Assembly (NCBI RefSeq): GCF_900156315.1
Contig: NZ_FTNI01000018.1
Coordinates: 124,001 to 188,000 of the forward strand
DNA length: 64,000 nt
Direction: 5' to 3'
Source: Microbispora rosea
GTDB lineage: Bacteria; Actinomycetota; Actinomycetes; Streptosporangiales; Streptosporangiaceae
The notes under the pieces were generated by a model. That model ran no database searches. It was not told the DNA's origin and saw nothing but the letters and a program-made list of their open reading frames with translations. A program made the position numbers and the translations under genes. This document shows, piece after piece, positions 8,392 through 16,650 of the stretch. The first letter of the stretch is position 1; each line of letters starts with the position of its first letter.

Positions 8392-10737
8392 ATGGATCTG
8401 GTCACAGCCGCCGGTGCCCTGGTCGGAGTCGCGGCGCTCGGAGTGGGCGTCTGGCAATTACGTGTTGCGATCATGGATCGTCGGGATGCCTATGCTCGTT
8501 CCTCTGTTACGGCTGGCTCGAATACGGAGCCGGCCGCTGAGGGGGCTCTTCCGGTTGCTGCTCCTGTCGGCCGGCTCCCGCCCGAGGTCCTGGGCCGGGA
8601 CGACATGCTGGCCGAGTTGACGCGCGCTTTGGGCCGCCGGAAGCGGAATTCGGGTGCATGGGTGCTTGCGGGCATGGGCGGGGTCGGAAAATCGACGGTC
8701 GCGTTGTGGCTCGCCGCGCAGGCCCGCAAGCGGGGATGGAAGGTGTGGTGGGTGAGCGCGGCGGACGCGCTGTCCCTGCGGGGCGGGATCGTGGAGATCC
8801 TTAGGCAGGCCGGGGCACCGGAGGCGATAAAACGTGAGGTGCGCGAGGGTGCACCGACGGCCGCCGACCGCTTCTGGGCGTTCGTGGACGCCGGCTCGAT
8901 GAAGCGGAGTCTGCTCATCTTCGATAACGCCGACCTCCCCGCTGTGCTGTCCGCTGACGGTGTTTCGCTTCCTGCGGACGGCACGGGATGGGTCCGGCAC
9001 GACGCGTCGATCGTTTGTGTGGTGACGACACGGGTGAGTGATCCGCGCATCTGGGGTGGCGGGGCGCGAATCAGGTCGCTGAAGGTTCTCGATGATGCCG
9101 CCGCGGCGGCTGTGCTGCGCGCCCTCGCGCCCGCGGTCGCCGATCGCACCGGGCAGGAGGCCGTGGAACTGGCGAGGCGACTCGGCGCGCTGCCGCTCGC
9201 GCTGTATCTGGCCGGCACCTACCTGGCCTCCCCGTTCGCGCGCTGGCGCGGCTTCGACGACTACCGCCGGGCCCTGGACAGCGGCGCGGCGCCGGAAGCG
9301 ATCGCCGACCTCGACTCCGCAAGTTCTGGTCCCCGTGCGATGGTGTCGCGGACCTGGGAACTGTCCTTGGACGCTCTGGCGGACAAGGGCCTAGGACAGG
9401 CACGGAGGCTGCTCTATCTGCTGTCCTGTTTCGCGTCGGCCACCCCGATTCCGGCGTTGCTCCTGAGGCCGGAGGCCGGCAAGGACGGGCGCGCGTTCAC
9501 CACCGCTCTCCGAGGCCTGGCCGAGGTGGGGCTGATCGACGTCGGCGGCGTTTCCGTCGCCGAGTATCCCGAGGTAGTCGTGCATCCGGTGGTAGCCGAC
9601 ACATGCCGGGCGAGGCTGGTGAACGCGGAGCCGGACAACCCCGCGATCATGCACACGGCCGTACGGCTCGCCCAGTCGGCGGTCGAGGAACTTGACCATG
9701 AGCATCCCGGTGACTGGCCGTCCTGGGAGCGGCTGATCCCGCACGTACGCGCCCTGCTGGCATGGATCGCTCCCCATCTGGACGACGACGCCGCACTGAA
9801 AGCGCTGCTGAGCGCCGGGCAGGAGGCGTTCTCCTCACTGTGGCTGGCGGGACCCCGTGCGAACGCCGAAGGGGAGGACCTGGCCCGTGCCATCCTCGCG
9901 GTCGCCGAACGGCTCGGCCACGAGCATCCTGCCACGCTCGCGGCGCGCCACCAGGTCGGGATCTCGCTGTACAACCGCGGCAGGGCCGGAGAGGCCGAGA
10001 AGGTGTTCCGGGTTGTCCTGGAGCGCAGATGCCGCGTGCTCGGCGAGGACGATACCGACACGCTCCTCACCCGGGACCAGCTCATTGGTGCGATCTTGGC
10101 GCAGGGCCGCTATCGGGAAGCCGAACAGATGTATCGGGAACTGATCTCGGACATGGAGCGCGCGTTGGGCTCCGACCATCGCGAGACGCTGACGACCCGC
10201 ATCGACCTTGCCTGGTCGATCGGGATGCAGGGGCGCGCGGACGAAGCCGCTGAGATCTGCCGGGTGACGCTCGCCGCCGATCGCCGCGTGATGGGCCCCG
10301 AACATCCACGGACTCTGGACGCGTGGGCGGACCTGGCCCGATGGACGGATGAGAACGGCAGGCACGGCGAGGCGGAACAGATGGCCAGGGAACTCGCCAA
10401 CGTTGAGCGCGGGGTGCTGGGAGACGAGCACCCGCTCACCCTGTCCACCCGTGCGACCCTGGCGCGCTCGATCGCCAATCAAGGGCTTCTCACCGAGGCC
10501 GAGCCGATGCTGCGGGACGTGCTGGCCGTGATGGAGAGGACCGTTGGAAACGGTGACTTCCGCGCGATCACGGCCAGAAGGTATCTCGCCGACACCGTGA
10601 GTGGACAGGGACACGCACGCCAGGCTGAGCTGATCTACCGCGACGTGCTGGAACTCCAGCAACGTTGGCTGGGGCCAGAGCATCCCGAGACTCTCAGGAC
10701 GAAAGCGCTTTTGACATCGCCGACAGCGACGTCGTGA
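8392..10737 (+). CDS. STAND NTPase: membrane anchor, NB-ARC and tetratricopeptide repeats
   Basis: The 781-residue protein has an N-terminal hydrophobic segment (residues 2-22, TAAGALVGVAALGVGVW). The NB-ARC ATPase follows with Walker A G94-S101 (GMGGVGKS), Walker B LLIFDN (D178) and the LGALPLAL motif. From about residue 505 to the end there are some six 42-residue TPR-type repeats with the signature LG-EHP-TL-TR-LA and E-A-E-RY/MYRE. These proteins act as ATP-switched scaffolds in signalling, and some actinobacterial relatives act in defence. The ATG at 8392 is selected because the hydrophobic anchor and conserved region begin there; the frame is open far upstream (8095) without support. 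It appears monocistronic and convergent with the ricin-like gene. No effector domain is fused, so a partner protein would be needed. Confidence 0.85.
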   Translation: MDLVTAAGALVGVAALGVGVWQLRVAIMDRRDAYARSSVTAGSNTEPAAEGALPVAAPVGRLPPEVLGRDDMLAELTRALGRRKRNSGAWVLAGMGGVGKSTVALWLAAQARKRGWKVWWVSAADALSLRGGIVEILRQAGAPEAIKREVREGAPTAADRFWAFVDAGSMKRSLLIFDNADLPAVLSADGVSLPADGTGWVRHDASIVCVVTTRVSDPRIWGGGARIRSLKVLDDAAAAAVLRALAPAVADRTGQEAVELARRLGALPLALYLAGTYLASPFARWRGFDDYRRALDSGAAPEAIADLDSASSGPRAMVSRTWELSLDALADKGLGQARRLLYLLSCFASATPIPALLLRPEAGKDGRAFTTALRGLAEVGLIDVGGVSVAEYPEVVVHPVVADTCRARLVNAEPDNPAIMHTAVRLAQSAVEELDHEHPGDWPSWERLIPHVRALLAWIAPHLDDDAALKALLSAGQEAFSSLWLAGPRANAEGEDLARAILAVAERLGHEHPATLAARHQVGISLYNRGRAGEAEKVFRVVLERRCRVLGEDDTDTLLTRDQLIGAILAQGRYREAEQMYRELISDMERALGSDHRETLTTRIDLAWSIGMQGRADEAAEICRVTLAADRRVMGPEHPRTLDAWADLARWTDENGRHGEAEQMARELANVERGVLGDEHPLTLSTRATLARSIANQGLLTEAEPMLRDVLAVMERTVGNGDFRAITARRYLADTVSGQGHARQAELIYRDVLELQQRWLGPEHPETLRTKALLTSPTATS

Positions 10738-10775
10738 CCGCTGGAACGGCGCGATCCCGGCTCTCGATCAGCGAT

Positions 10776-11258
10776 CTATCGGATGGAGAAACTTTCCGAC
10801 CGCCAATTCCAGTTGCAGGCACCGACCCCCAGCACGTGGGCCCCGAGAACTACTGAGTAAATGCATCTGCGCGTCTTCTTGTTGCTGATGCCCCATCCGC
10901 CGGGGCCCCAGTTGCTGAAGTACCACCGCTGTTTGTAGGAGCCGTTGCAGCCGGCGGCGCGGATGCCGGAGGGCGCGTCCTCTACGCATCGCCCGGTGGA
11001 GCGGTTCACCAGATAATGGGTGCCGTCGGGGTTGTCGGTGACGTTGAACTTCTGGAAGGCGAGGCCGTTGCAGGGGAAGGTGCGCAGGCCGTAGACGCTG
11101 TCGTCGAGACATCTCCCGGTCTCGTTGCTCCTGATGACGCGGGTCCCGCCGAGGCCTGCGTACGCCGGGCCCGAAGCTGCGGCGTCGGCAGTTGCCGCGG
11201 TGACGGCTCCCGCCGCCGTGACGAGAAGAACGACGATGACGCGGGTCGACCTCTTCAT
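10776..11258 (-). CDS. Secreted ricin-type/trefoil-like protein
   Basis: This 160-residue product has a clear signal peptide (residues 1-27, MKRSTRVIVVLLVTAAGAVT..ADAAA). The mature part contains RSNETGRCLDD, LVNRSTGRCVED and SNKKTRRCIYS, three repeats of the type found in ricin-B-like beta-trefoils, with paired cysteines (CLDD..C, CVED..C, C..C). The start at 11256-11258 has an AAAGGAAAG ribosome site. It is likely an exported carbohydrate- or surface-binding protein; no catalytic domain is attached. The classical QxW motif is degenerate, so ligand binding is uncertain. It is transcribed toward the STAND gene with a 38-bp gap between stops. Confidence 0.7.
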   Translation of the reverse strand: MKRSTRVIVVLLVTAAGAVTAATADAAASGPAYAGLGGTRVIRSNETGRCLDDSVYGLRTFPCNGLAFQKFNVTDNPDGTHYLVNRSTGRCVEDAPSGIRAAGCNGSYKQRWYFSNWGPGGWGISNKKTRRCIYSVVLGAHVLGVGACNWNWRSESFSIR

Positions 11259-11355
11259 AGCACTTTCCTTTCGTTGGTAGCTGTCGCCGGCTGCGGGGCG
11301 ACGACCGGGTGAGGAACGGCGCGGCACGGTGACCGTGTGCGGCGTGTGCCCGGGG

Positions 11356-12000
11356 TCATTTCCGGATTATCGCCACCACTCCGACGGCGGCGGCCCAGAC
11401 GCCGATGAGCGACCCGACCGGGAACAGGGGGTCGAACCGGTCGGTGAACGCGATGGTGGCGGAGGCGAGCGCGTAGGCCAGCCCGCCGACCAGGCCGAGC
11501 GCGAGCGTGACGCGGTTGCCGACCGTCCGGGTGAGGCCGCCGGCGACGGCGAGAACCACGATGCTCAGTGCCCAGAGCGTGTCGACGATCGTCTCGTTCC
11601 ACGTTTGCATCGTGGAGACAGTCGTCGGCTGACCCGCCGCGAGTGAGTCGGCCTCCAGCGCGGCGAACAGGTGCGCGGCCATGCCGACGGTGGCGAGGAC
11701 GCCGATGCCGGCGATGACCTTGGTCGCCGCGGCCATGCTCCTGCCGAGGTCGCGGCGCGAGATCGCGAAGATCCCGGCGGTGAACAGGCCCATCGAGAGC
11801 AGCAGCAGCGCGTGGGAGGGATACCAGCTCGGCTGCACGAGCATCTCGTGCAGCTGCTGGACTTTGTCGCCCTCGCCGCTGTCGCCGGGATGGGTGGCGC
11901 CGCCGGCGATGAAGGTGATGCCGCCCAGCACCAGGCAGATGCCGCTGACCCGGTTGAGCCGCGAGCTGGTGGAAGGGCGCGTCGTGACCGGCGTGCTCAT
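11356..12000 (-). CDS. Multi-pass membrane protein of unknown function
   Basis: This 214-residue protein has about six predicted transmembrane segments: residues 22-40, 66-88, 95-115, 140-160, 163-185 and 193-212. A short extracytoplasmic loop is rich in charged residues (HPGDSGEGDKVQQLHEMLVQPSWYP). A strong GAGGAGG ribosome site decides the ATG at 11998-12000. I do not recognise a named family; related-looking proteins in actinomycetes are annotated only as membrane proteins. It is divergent from the kinase gene at 12135 and shares with it a 134-bp region holding a perfect palindrome, so the two may be co-regulated. Confidence 0.7.
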   Translation of the reverse strand: MSTPVTTRPSTSSRLNRVSGICLVLGGITFIAGGATHPGDSGEGDKVQQLHEMLVQPSWYPSHALLLLSMGLFTAGIFAISRRDLGRSMAAATKVIAGIGVLATVGMAAHLFAALEADSLAAGQPTTVSTMQTWNETIVDTLWALSIVVLAVAGGLTRTVGNRVTLALGLVGGLAYALASATIAFTDRFDPLFPVGSLIGVWAAAVGVVAIIRK

Positions 12001-12019
12001 AGCTGCCTCCTCGTGCATG

Positions 12020-12037
12020 CCGTTGATGGGTCAACGG
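12020..12037. promoter_or_regulatory. Perfect palindrome in a divergent promoter
   Basis: CCGTTGA-TGGG-TCAACGG has perfect 7-bp arms and a 4-bp spacer, immediately upstream of the ribosome site of the membrane-protein gene and about 100 bp from the kinase start. The shape is that of a dimeric repressor operator (TetR-like 7-4-7). It is unlike the other palindrome families in this window. Confidence 0.5.
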
Positions 12038-12134
12038 TGACCGACAGTCGTCCTTCGCGGATGCGTGCACACCCTGCTTTTCTGCAGGGAAAACCCTCAT
12101 TCGCAGGGACGTTCGGCTGTGTCACCATTCCGGT

Positions 12135-14153
12135 GTGGCCACAGCGGCGAACGCGTACGAGGAGGCCCCGCCGGCCGCCCGCGAGGCAGGACTCGGCGTG
12201 GTGGCGCTGGTGGTCGCCGTGCTCGTCAGTTACGGGTGGTATCTCGGGTTCCACCTCGCGAACGCCCACAACGGGCTGATCGCGGCGTCGTGGACGGCGG
12301 TCGGGCTCTACGTCGTCCGGATGCGGCCCCGGCACCGGGAGGGCTGGCTGTTCGTCGCCACCGGTGTGGTGCACGCCGTGATGTTCTTCGGCCGGCAGTA
12401 CGGCCTGCACGAAGGTCCGCTGCCGGCGGCGTCATGGCTGGGGTGGCTCGGCGTCTGGCCGCTGCCGCTCGCGATCGCGGGGTTCGGCTGGATGCTGATG
12501 GCGTTCCCCGACGGCAGGCTGCTCTCCGGGAGATGGCTCGGCGCCGCATGGGCCATGGCCGCGGTGGCGGGCGCGATGGCGACGGCCTCCGCGCTGTGGC
12601 CGGTGGAGTACGACCGGACCGGTCTGGTCGCGCCGCACCCGTTCGATGTGCCGGGGGCCGCGGCGGCTGCCCGGGTGTGGGAGTACGCGCAGTTCGGTTA
12701 CCTGCTCTTCCAGGCGCTCGGGACGGTCGCGATCGTGGTACGCCTGCGGCGTGCCGGCGGCGACGAGGCGCGCCGGATGCGGTGGCTGGTGTTCGCGGTC
12801 GTGATGGACATCCTGATCCTGGCGGCCGGGTTGGCGATCTTCGGCAGCCCGGTGCCGGGGTTGCTCGGCTTGCCGCTCGTTCCGGTCGCCGCCGCGTTCG
12901 GGATCTTGAGACACCGGCTCTATGACATCGATCCGGTCATCAACAAGACCATCGTCGTCGGATCGATGCTGCTGCTCGTCACCGCCGGCTACGTCGCGCT
13001 CGTGGTCGGCGTCGGCGGGCTGGTGCCGGTGGAGGAACGCTGGCGGTCGCTGCTCGCGACCGCCGTCGTCGCAGTCGCGTTCGAGCCGTTGCGGCGGCGT
13101 GCCCAGCGTCTGGCCGACCGCCTCGTCTACGGGCCGCGGGCGACGCCGTACGAGGCACTGTCCCGGCTGTCCGCTCAGCTCACCGCCGCACCTGAGGAGC
13201 TGCTGGACGGGATCGCCGCGACGGTCGCGAGCGCGCTCGGCGCGAGGGAGGTGGTCGTCTGGGTCGGCGACGAGGCGTGCATGGCTCCGCGGGCGGGCTG
13301 GCCTCAGCCCGTGGGCCGGACCGATCCGGCGCCCCTGAACGACCTGCACCATGGACTGCGTCACGGGGGGCCGCGCTGGCATGTGCGGCCGATCGTCGAT
13401 CAGGGCACTGCCCGTGGCGCGATCGCCGTACGCAAACCGCCCGGTGAGCCCCTGACCGCGGCCGAGGAGCGGCTGCTGACGGACCTGGTCGCGCAGACCG
13501 GTCTGGTGATCGTCCAGCAGGAGCAGGCTCAGCAGTTGCAGGCGGCCGCGCGGCGCATCGTCTCCGCGGAGGACGCGGCCCGGCGGCGCCTGGAGCGTGA
13601 CCTCCACGACGGCGTGCAACTCCGGCTGGTGACCCTGGGCCTGGAGCTCGGCGCTCTCGCCGAGCAGGCGAAGGCGTCCGGCGACGGTCTCCTCGCGTCC
13701 AGGGCCAAAGACGCTCGCGCCCAGCTGCTGGAGGCCACGGCGGATCTGCGCGAACTGGCCCGCGGCCTGCATCCCATCGTGCTCGCGCAGGACGGTTTGG
13801 AAGCCGCGCTTGCTGCAGTGGCGGACAGGTCCGCCATCCCCGTACGGCTGCGGGTGAGCGTCGGGAGCAGACTGCCACGCGAGATAGAGGCGACGGCGTA
13901 CTACCTGGTCAGCGAGTCGATCACGAACGCGGCGCGGCACTCGGCGGCCGGCGTGGTGACCGTCGACGTCAGCGTCGGCGGCGATGGGCTGCGGATCCTG
14001 GTGGCCGACGACGGCCGCGGCGGTGCACGGCCCGCGGCGGGCAGCGGGCTGCAAGGGCTCGCGGACCGGGTCGCCGCGTTGGGAGCCAGGCTCGAACTCG
14101 ACAGCCCTGCCGGTGGCGGGACGCGGCTCAGGACGGTGCTGCCATGCGGGTGA
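12135..14153 (+). CDS. NarL-type sensor histidine kinase with GAF-like input domain
   Basis: The 672-residue kinase has about seven N-terminal membrane spans (residues 20-310), a GAF-like cytoplasmic domain (about 330-460), a HisKA_3 dimerisation helix with the phospho-acceptor H491 in RRRLERDLHDGVQ, and a C-terminal HATPase with the N box SESITNAARHS and G box DDGRGGARPAAGSGLQGLADR. The GTG at 12135 is used. Its stop overlaps the response-regulator gene by 10 bp, so the pair is translationally coupled. The signal sensed is unknown; the membrane part resembles that of actinobacterial 7TM-type orphan sensors. Confidence 0.9.
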   Translation: MATAANAYEEAPPAAREAGLGVVALVVAVLVSYGWYLGFHLANAHNGLIAASWTAVGLYVVRMRPRHREGWLFVATGVVHAVMFFGRQYGLHEGPLPAASWLGWLGVWPLPLAIAGFGWMLMAFPDGRLLSGRWLGAAWAMAAVAGAMATASALWPVEYDRTGLVAPHPFDVPGAAAAARVWEYAQFGYLLFQALGTVAIVVRLRRAGGDEARRMRWLVFAVVMDILILAAGLAIFGSPVPGLLGLPLVPVAAAFGILRHRLYDIDPVINKTIVVGSMLLLVTAGYVALVVGVGGLVPVEERWRSLLATAVVAVAFEPLRRRAQRLADRLVYGPRATPYEALSRLSAQLTAAPEELLDGIAATVASALGAREVVVWVGDEACMAPRAGWPQPVGRTDPAPLNDLHHGLRHGGPRWHVRPIVDQGTARGAIAVRKPPGEPLTAAEERLLTDLVAQTGLVIVQQEQAQQLQAAARRIVSAEDAARRRLERDLHDGVQLRLVTLGLELGALAEQAKASGDGLLASRAKDARAQLLEATADLRELARGLHPIVLAQDGLEAALAAVADRSAIPVRLRVSVGSRLPREIEATAYYLVSESITNAARHSAAGVVTVDVSVGGDGLRILVADDGRGGARPAAGSGLQGLADRVAALGARLELDSPAGGGTRLRTVLPCG

Positions 14154-14791
14154 TCGTCGCAGACGACGCGCTGCTGTTCCGGGAGGGGATGACGCGCATC
14201 CTCACCGAGATGGGTTTCGAGGTGATCGGGCGGGCGCGCCACGGCACCGAACTGGTCGGCCTGGTGCGCCGGGATCCGCCCGCCGTGGTCATCACCGACC
14301 TGCGGATGCCGCCGGGCTTCGCCGACGAAGGCATCGAGGCCGCCGCCGAGATCCGGTCTTTCGCCCCGCACGTGGGACTCATGCTGCTGTCGCAGTACGT
14401 CGAGGTGCACCACGCGCTGCGGCTCATGGACGAGTTCGACGGCGCGGTCGGCTACCTCCTCAAGGACCGGGTGTCGGACCTCGGAGCGTTCGCCGTCGAC
14501 ATCCGCAGAGTCGCGGCCGGCGAGGTCGTCATCGACCCGGAGCTGGTGTCGCGGCTGGTCGGCCGCCGCCGGGAACACGACTCCCTCGCCGAGCTCACCG
14601 ACCGCGAACGCGAGGTCCTGGCGCTGATGGCCCAGGGGCTGACCAACGCCGCACTGGCCAAGGAGCTCTTCGTCAGCCCGAAGACCGTCGAGGGCTACGT
14701 GCGCAGCGTCTTCACCAAACTCGGTCTGGCACCGGGTGAGCGGGAGCACCGGCGCGTGCTGGCGGTGTTGCGGTTCCTGCGCACGCACTGA
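14144..14791 (+). CDS. LuxR/NarL-family response regulator
   Basis: The 215-residue partner of the upstream kinase has a receiver domain with acidic pocket D7/D8, phospho-acceptor D52 (VVITDLRMP) and switch lysine in YLLKDRV. A C-terminal LuxR helix-turn-helix follows (LTDREREVLALMAQGLTNAALAKELFVSPKTVEGYVRSVFTKLGL). The start codon lies inside the end of the kinase gene. After phosphorylation it would bind DNA as a dimer; the regulon is unknown, though the divergent membrane-protein gene at 11356-12000 is an obvious candidate. A hairpin directly follows the stop codon. Confidence 0.93.
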   Translation: MRVIVADDALLFREGMTRILTEMGFEVIGRARHGTELVGLVRRDPPAVVITDLRMPPGFADEGIEAAAEIRSFAPHVGLMLLSQYVEVHHALRLMDEFDGAVGYLLKDRVSDLGAFAVDIRRVAAGEVVIDPELVSRLVGRRREHDSLAELTDREREVLALMAQGLTNAALAKELFVSPKTVEGYVRSVFTKLGLAPGEREHRRVLAVLRFLRTH

Positions 14792-14811
14792 CCCCCATGT
14801 CGCCATGGGGG
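14792..14811. terminator. Bidirectional terminator between convergent genes
   Basis: CCCCCATG-TCGC-CATGGGGG forms an 8-bp perfect GC-rich stem with a 4-base loop, beginning one base after the response-regulator stop. It lies in the 76-bp gap facing the convergent membrane-protein gene and could stop transcription from both sides. No U-tract follows, which is normal for actinobacterial hairpin terminators. Confidence 0.65.
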
Positions 14812-14867
14812 AGTGAGAGGCTGCCGCCGCGCCGTGCCGCCCGCCGCGACGGACTCCCCCTTGCGGC

Positions 14868-16184
14868 TCAGGCGGCGAACAGGAGAAGCAGACCCACGAC
14901 GGTGTAGACCACCATCAGCACGAGCAGGGGGATCTGCCCGAGTACGGCGGTCCGGCGGGGAAACAGGGCCAGCGCGCGGTCGTGTGCCAGGACGGTGCCC
15001 AGCACGTGGCCGATGACGATGACCGTGACCTGGAGGGTGGCGACCCCGGCCGGAGTGGTGCCGAACGCCTGGATGGTCCACCCGGCGGTGCCGAGCCAGT
15101 CCGCGCCGGTGTCCAGCGGATCGGACAGCAGGGCGATGGTCCGCTGCCCCTCCAGGAGGAACAGGGTGTAGTAGTGGGCGACGACGTATCCGACGGCTAT
15201 CGGCACGATCGAGTGGGCGATCTCGCCCGCCGTCATGCCGGGATCGGCCGCGCCCCATCGGCCGGCGAGCGCGGTCGCGGCCCGGTACGCCGCGAGCACC
15301 ACAGCGATGACGGCCACCAGGCCCGCGGTGCCCGTGACCGGGGCCGGCACCGCGCTCTCCTGAATGAAGCGCACCCACACCGGGGCGTTGGACAGGCTGT
15401 CGTACATGGTGGAGCCCAGGAGCACGACCACCAGCGTCGTCAGCCCCGGTGCCGGTCGCAGCCCGGCCATGCCGTCGAGGGAGTTACGCCAGACCACGAC
15501 GCCGTCGCCGCGTCTCGCCGACGGGGCGAGCCTGCCCACGAGGTCGCTGTAGACCTCGAACGGATCGGCGTGGCCGAACCACCGGGAGCCGAAGACGACC
15601 GCTCCAGCGAGCATGAGCACGGCGTAGCCCGCGAGCCAGGCGCCGATGACGGGCAGGGTGGCCCGTTCGGGGGCGACCAGTTCCAGCCAGACGAAGGCGA
15701 ACAGACCTGCGCAGGCGGGCCAGTATCCGACGCGAGCCGGCAGTGGCCGCAGGCCGAGTTCGGGGTCGCGTCCGAGCCCCTTGCAGGCCAGCAGGTGCAG
15801 CGTCCGCAGCGGGCTCAGGCCGCGCCACACCGGGCCGAACAGCACCGATAGCGGCACCAGGCCGACCCAGAACAGGACGTAGAACGCCCCTGCCGTGGGG
15901 TTGTCGGCCCGATCGGGCCCGAAGATCAGCCCGATGCAGAAGTACGCCGCGGCGACGAGCCCGGCGATCCGCCAGCCCCACCGCCAGGCCGGCGAGGCCA
16001 CCGCCGTCTGCAGGGCGGCGGGCACCGAGCGGGCGGCGGTGAGTGCGGCGTCCAGGCGCGGTTGTTTCCACAGCGCGCCGAGCGCCACGAACGACACCAG
16101 CAACGCGAGGGCCGCGCCGGTCAGCGCGGCCGAGAACGGGATCGGCAGGTCCTGACGGCCCCCGACGCCGTGAGCCAGCAGCAT
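14868..16184 (-). CDS. Polytopic membrane protein of the CopC/cupredoxin operon
   Basis: This 438-residue protein has about ten predicted membrane segments. Conserved-looking features include the loop WFGHADPFEVYSDLVGRLAPS and SIVPIAVGYVVAHYYTLFLLEGQ, the latter with paired histidine and tyrosines in a helix. It begins 9 bp after the stop of the cupredoxin-like lipoprotein gene and lacks its own strong ribosome site, so it is translated by coupling. The family is known in actinomycetes but has no assigned biochemical function that I can state. The operon partners (CopC-like and cupredoxin-like proteins) suggest a role in copper transfer or another extracytoplasmic metal process. That is inference. 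Confidence 0.75.
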   Translation of the reverse strand: MLLAHGVGGRQDLPIPFSAALTGAALALLVSFVALGALWKQPRLDAALTAARSVPAALQTAVASPAWRWGWRIAGLVAAAYFCIGLIFGPDRADNPTAGAFYVLFWVGLVPLSVLFGPVWRGLSPLRTLHLLACKGLGRDPELGLRPLPARVGYWPACAGLFAFVWLELVAPERATLPVIGAWLAGYAVLMLAGAVVFGSRWFGHADPFEVYSDLVGRLAPSARRGDGVVVWRNSLDGMAGLRPAPGLTTLVVVLLGSTMYDSLSNAPVWVRFIQESAVPAPVTGTAGLVAVIAVVLAAYRAATALAGRWGAADPGMTAGEIAHSIVPIAVGYVVAHYYTLFLLEGQRTIALLSDPLDTGADWLGTAGWTIQAFGTTPAGVATLQVTVIVIGHVLGTVLAHDRALALFPRRTAVLGQIPLLVLMVVYTVVGLLLLFAA

Positions 16185-16193
16185 CCCGGCGGC

Positions 16194-16619
16194 CTAACGC
16201 ACGACGAGCTGGAACAGCTGCAGTCCCGACTCGTGGGTTTCCATCTCGAACAGGCCGGTCTCGTCGGCGACGAACTCGATGCTCGCGGGGACGCCGGGCT
16301 GCAGGCTGGCCTCCTTGTCGTACCCGTGCAGATGCGCCTCGTCGGCGGCGTCGCCGGTGACCGTGATCCGCACCGTCTGGCCCTTGGTCACCTCGATCCG
16401 TCCCGGCGGCGGGGTGACCGTCCGACCGGCGATGGTGACCGTGATCTCCTTCACGGCCGAGCCGGCGGGGGCGGCGGCCGACTCGGCGGATGCCGGGGCG
16501 GCCGATTGGGCGGGCGCGGCGGCGTCCGACCCGCCGCAGGCCGAGGTGGCCATCAGCAGGGCCACGCCGAGCGGGAGCGCGGCGAGCAGCGGGCGCAGGC
16601 GGGCAGGGGCGATCGTCAT
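16194..16619 (-). CDS. Cupredoxin-like lipoprotein
   Basis: This 141-residue protein starts with a lipoprotein signal peptide ending in the lipobox ATSAC28GG. After an Ala/Ser-rich linker (residues 30-55), a single beta-sandwich domain follows: ITVTIAGRTVTPPPGRIEVTKGQTVRITVTGD, then DEAHLHGYDKEASLQPGVPASIEFVADETGLFEMETHESGLQLFQLVV. This is a cupredoxin_1-type fold, with H97/H99 and H129 as possible metal ligands. It would be tethered to the outer face of the membrane. It sits 31 bp after the CopC-like gene and 9 bp before the membrane-protein gene, so the three form an operon. A role as a copper-binding relay is inferred from fold and context. Confidence 0.78.
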   Translation of the reverse strand: MTIAPARLRPLLAALPLGVALLMATSACGGSDAAAPAQSAAPASAESAAAPAGSAVKEITVTIAGRTVTPPPGRIEVTKGQTVRITVTGDAADEAHLHGYDKEASLQPGVPASIEFVADETGLFEMETHESGLQLFQLVVR

Positions 16620-16650
16620 TGGGGGGGTTCTCCAGAGGGGGCGGGGCGGA

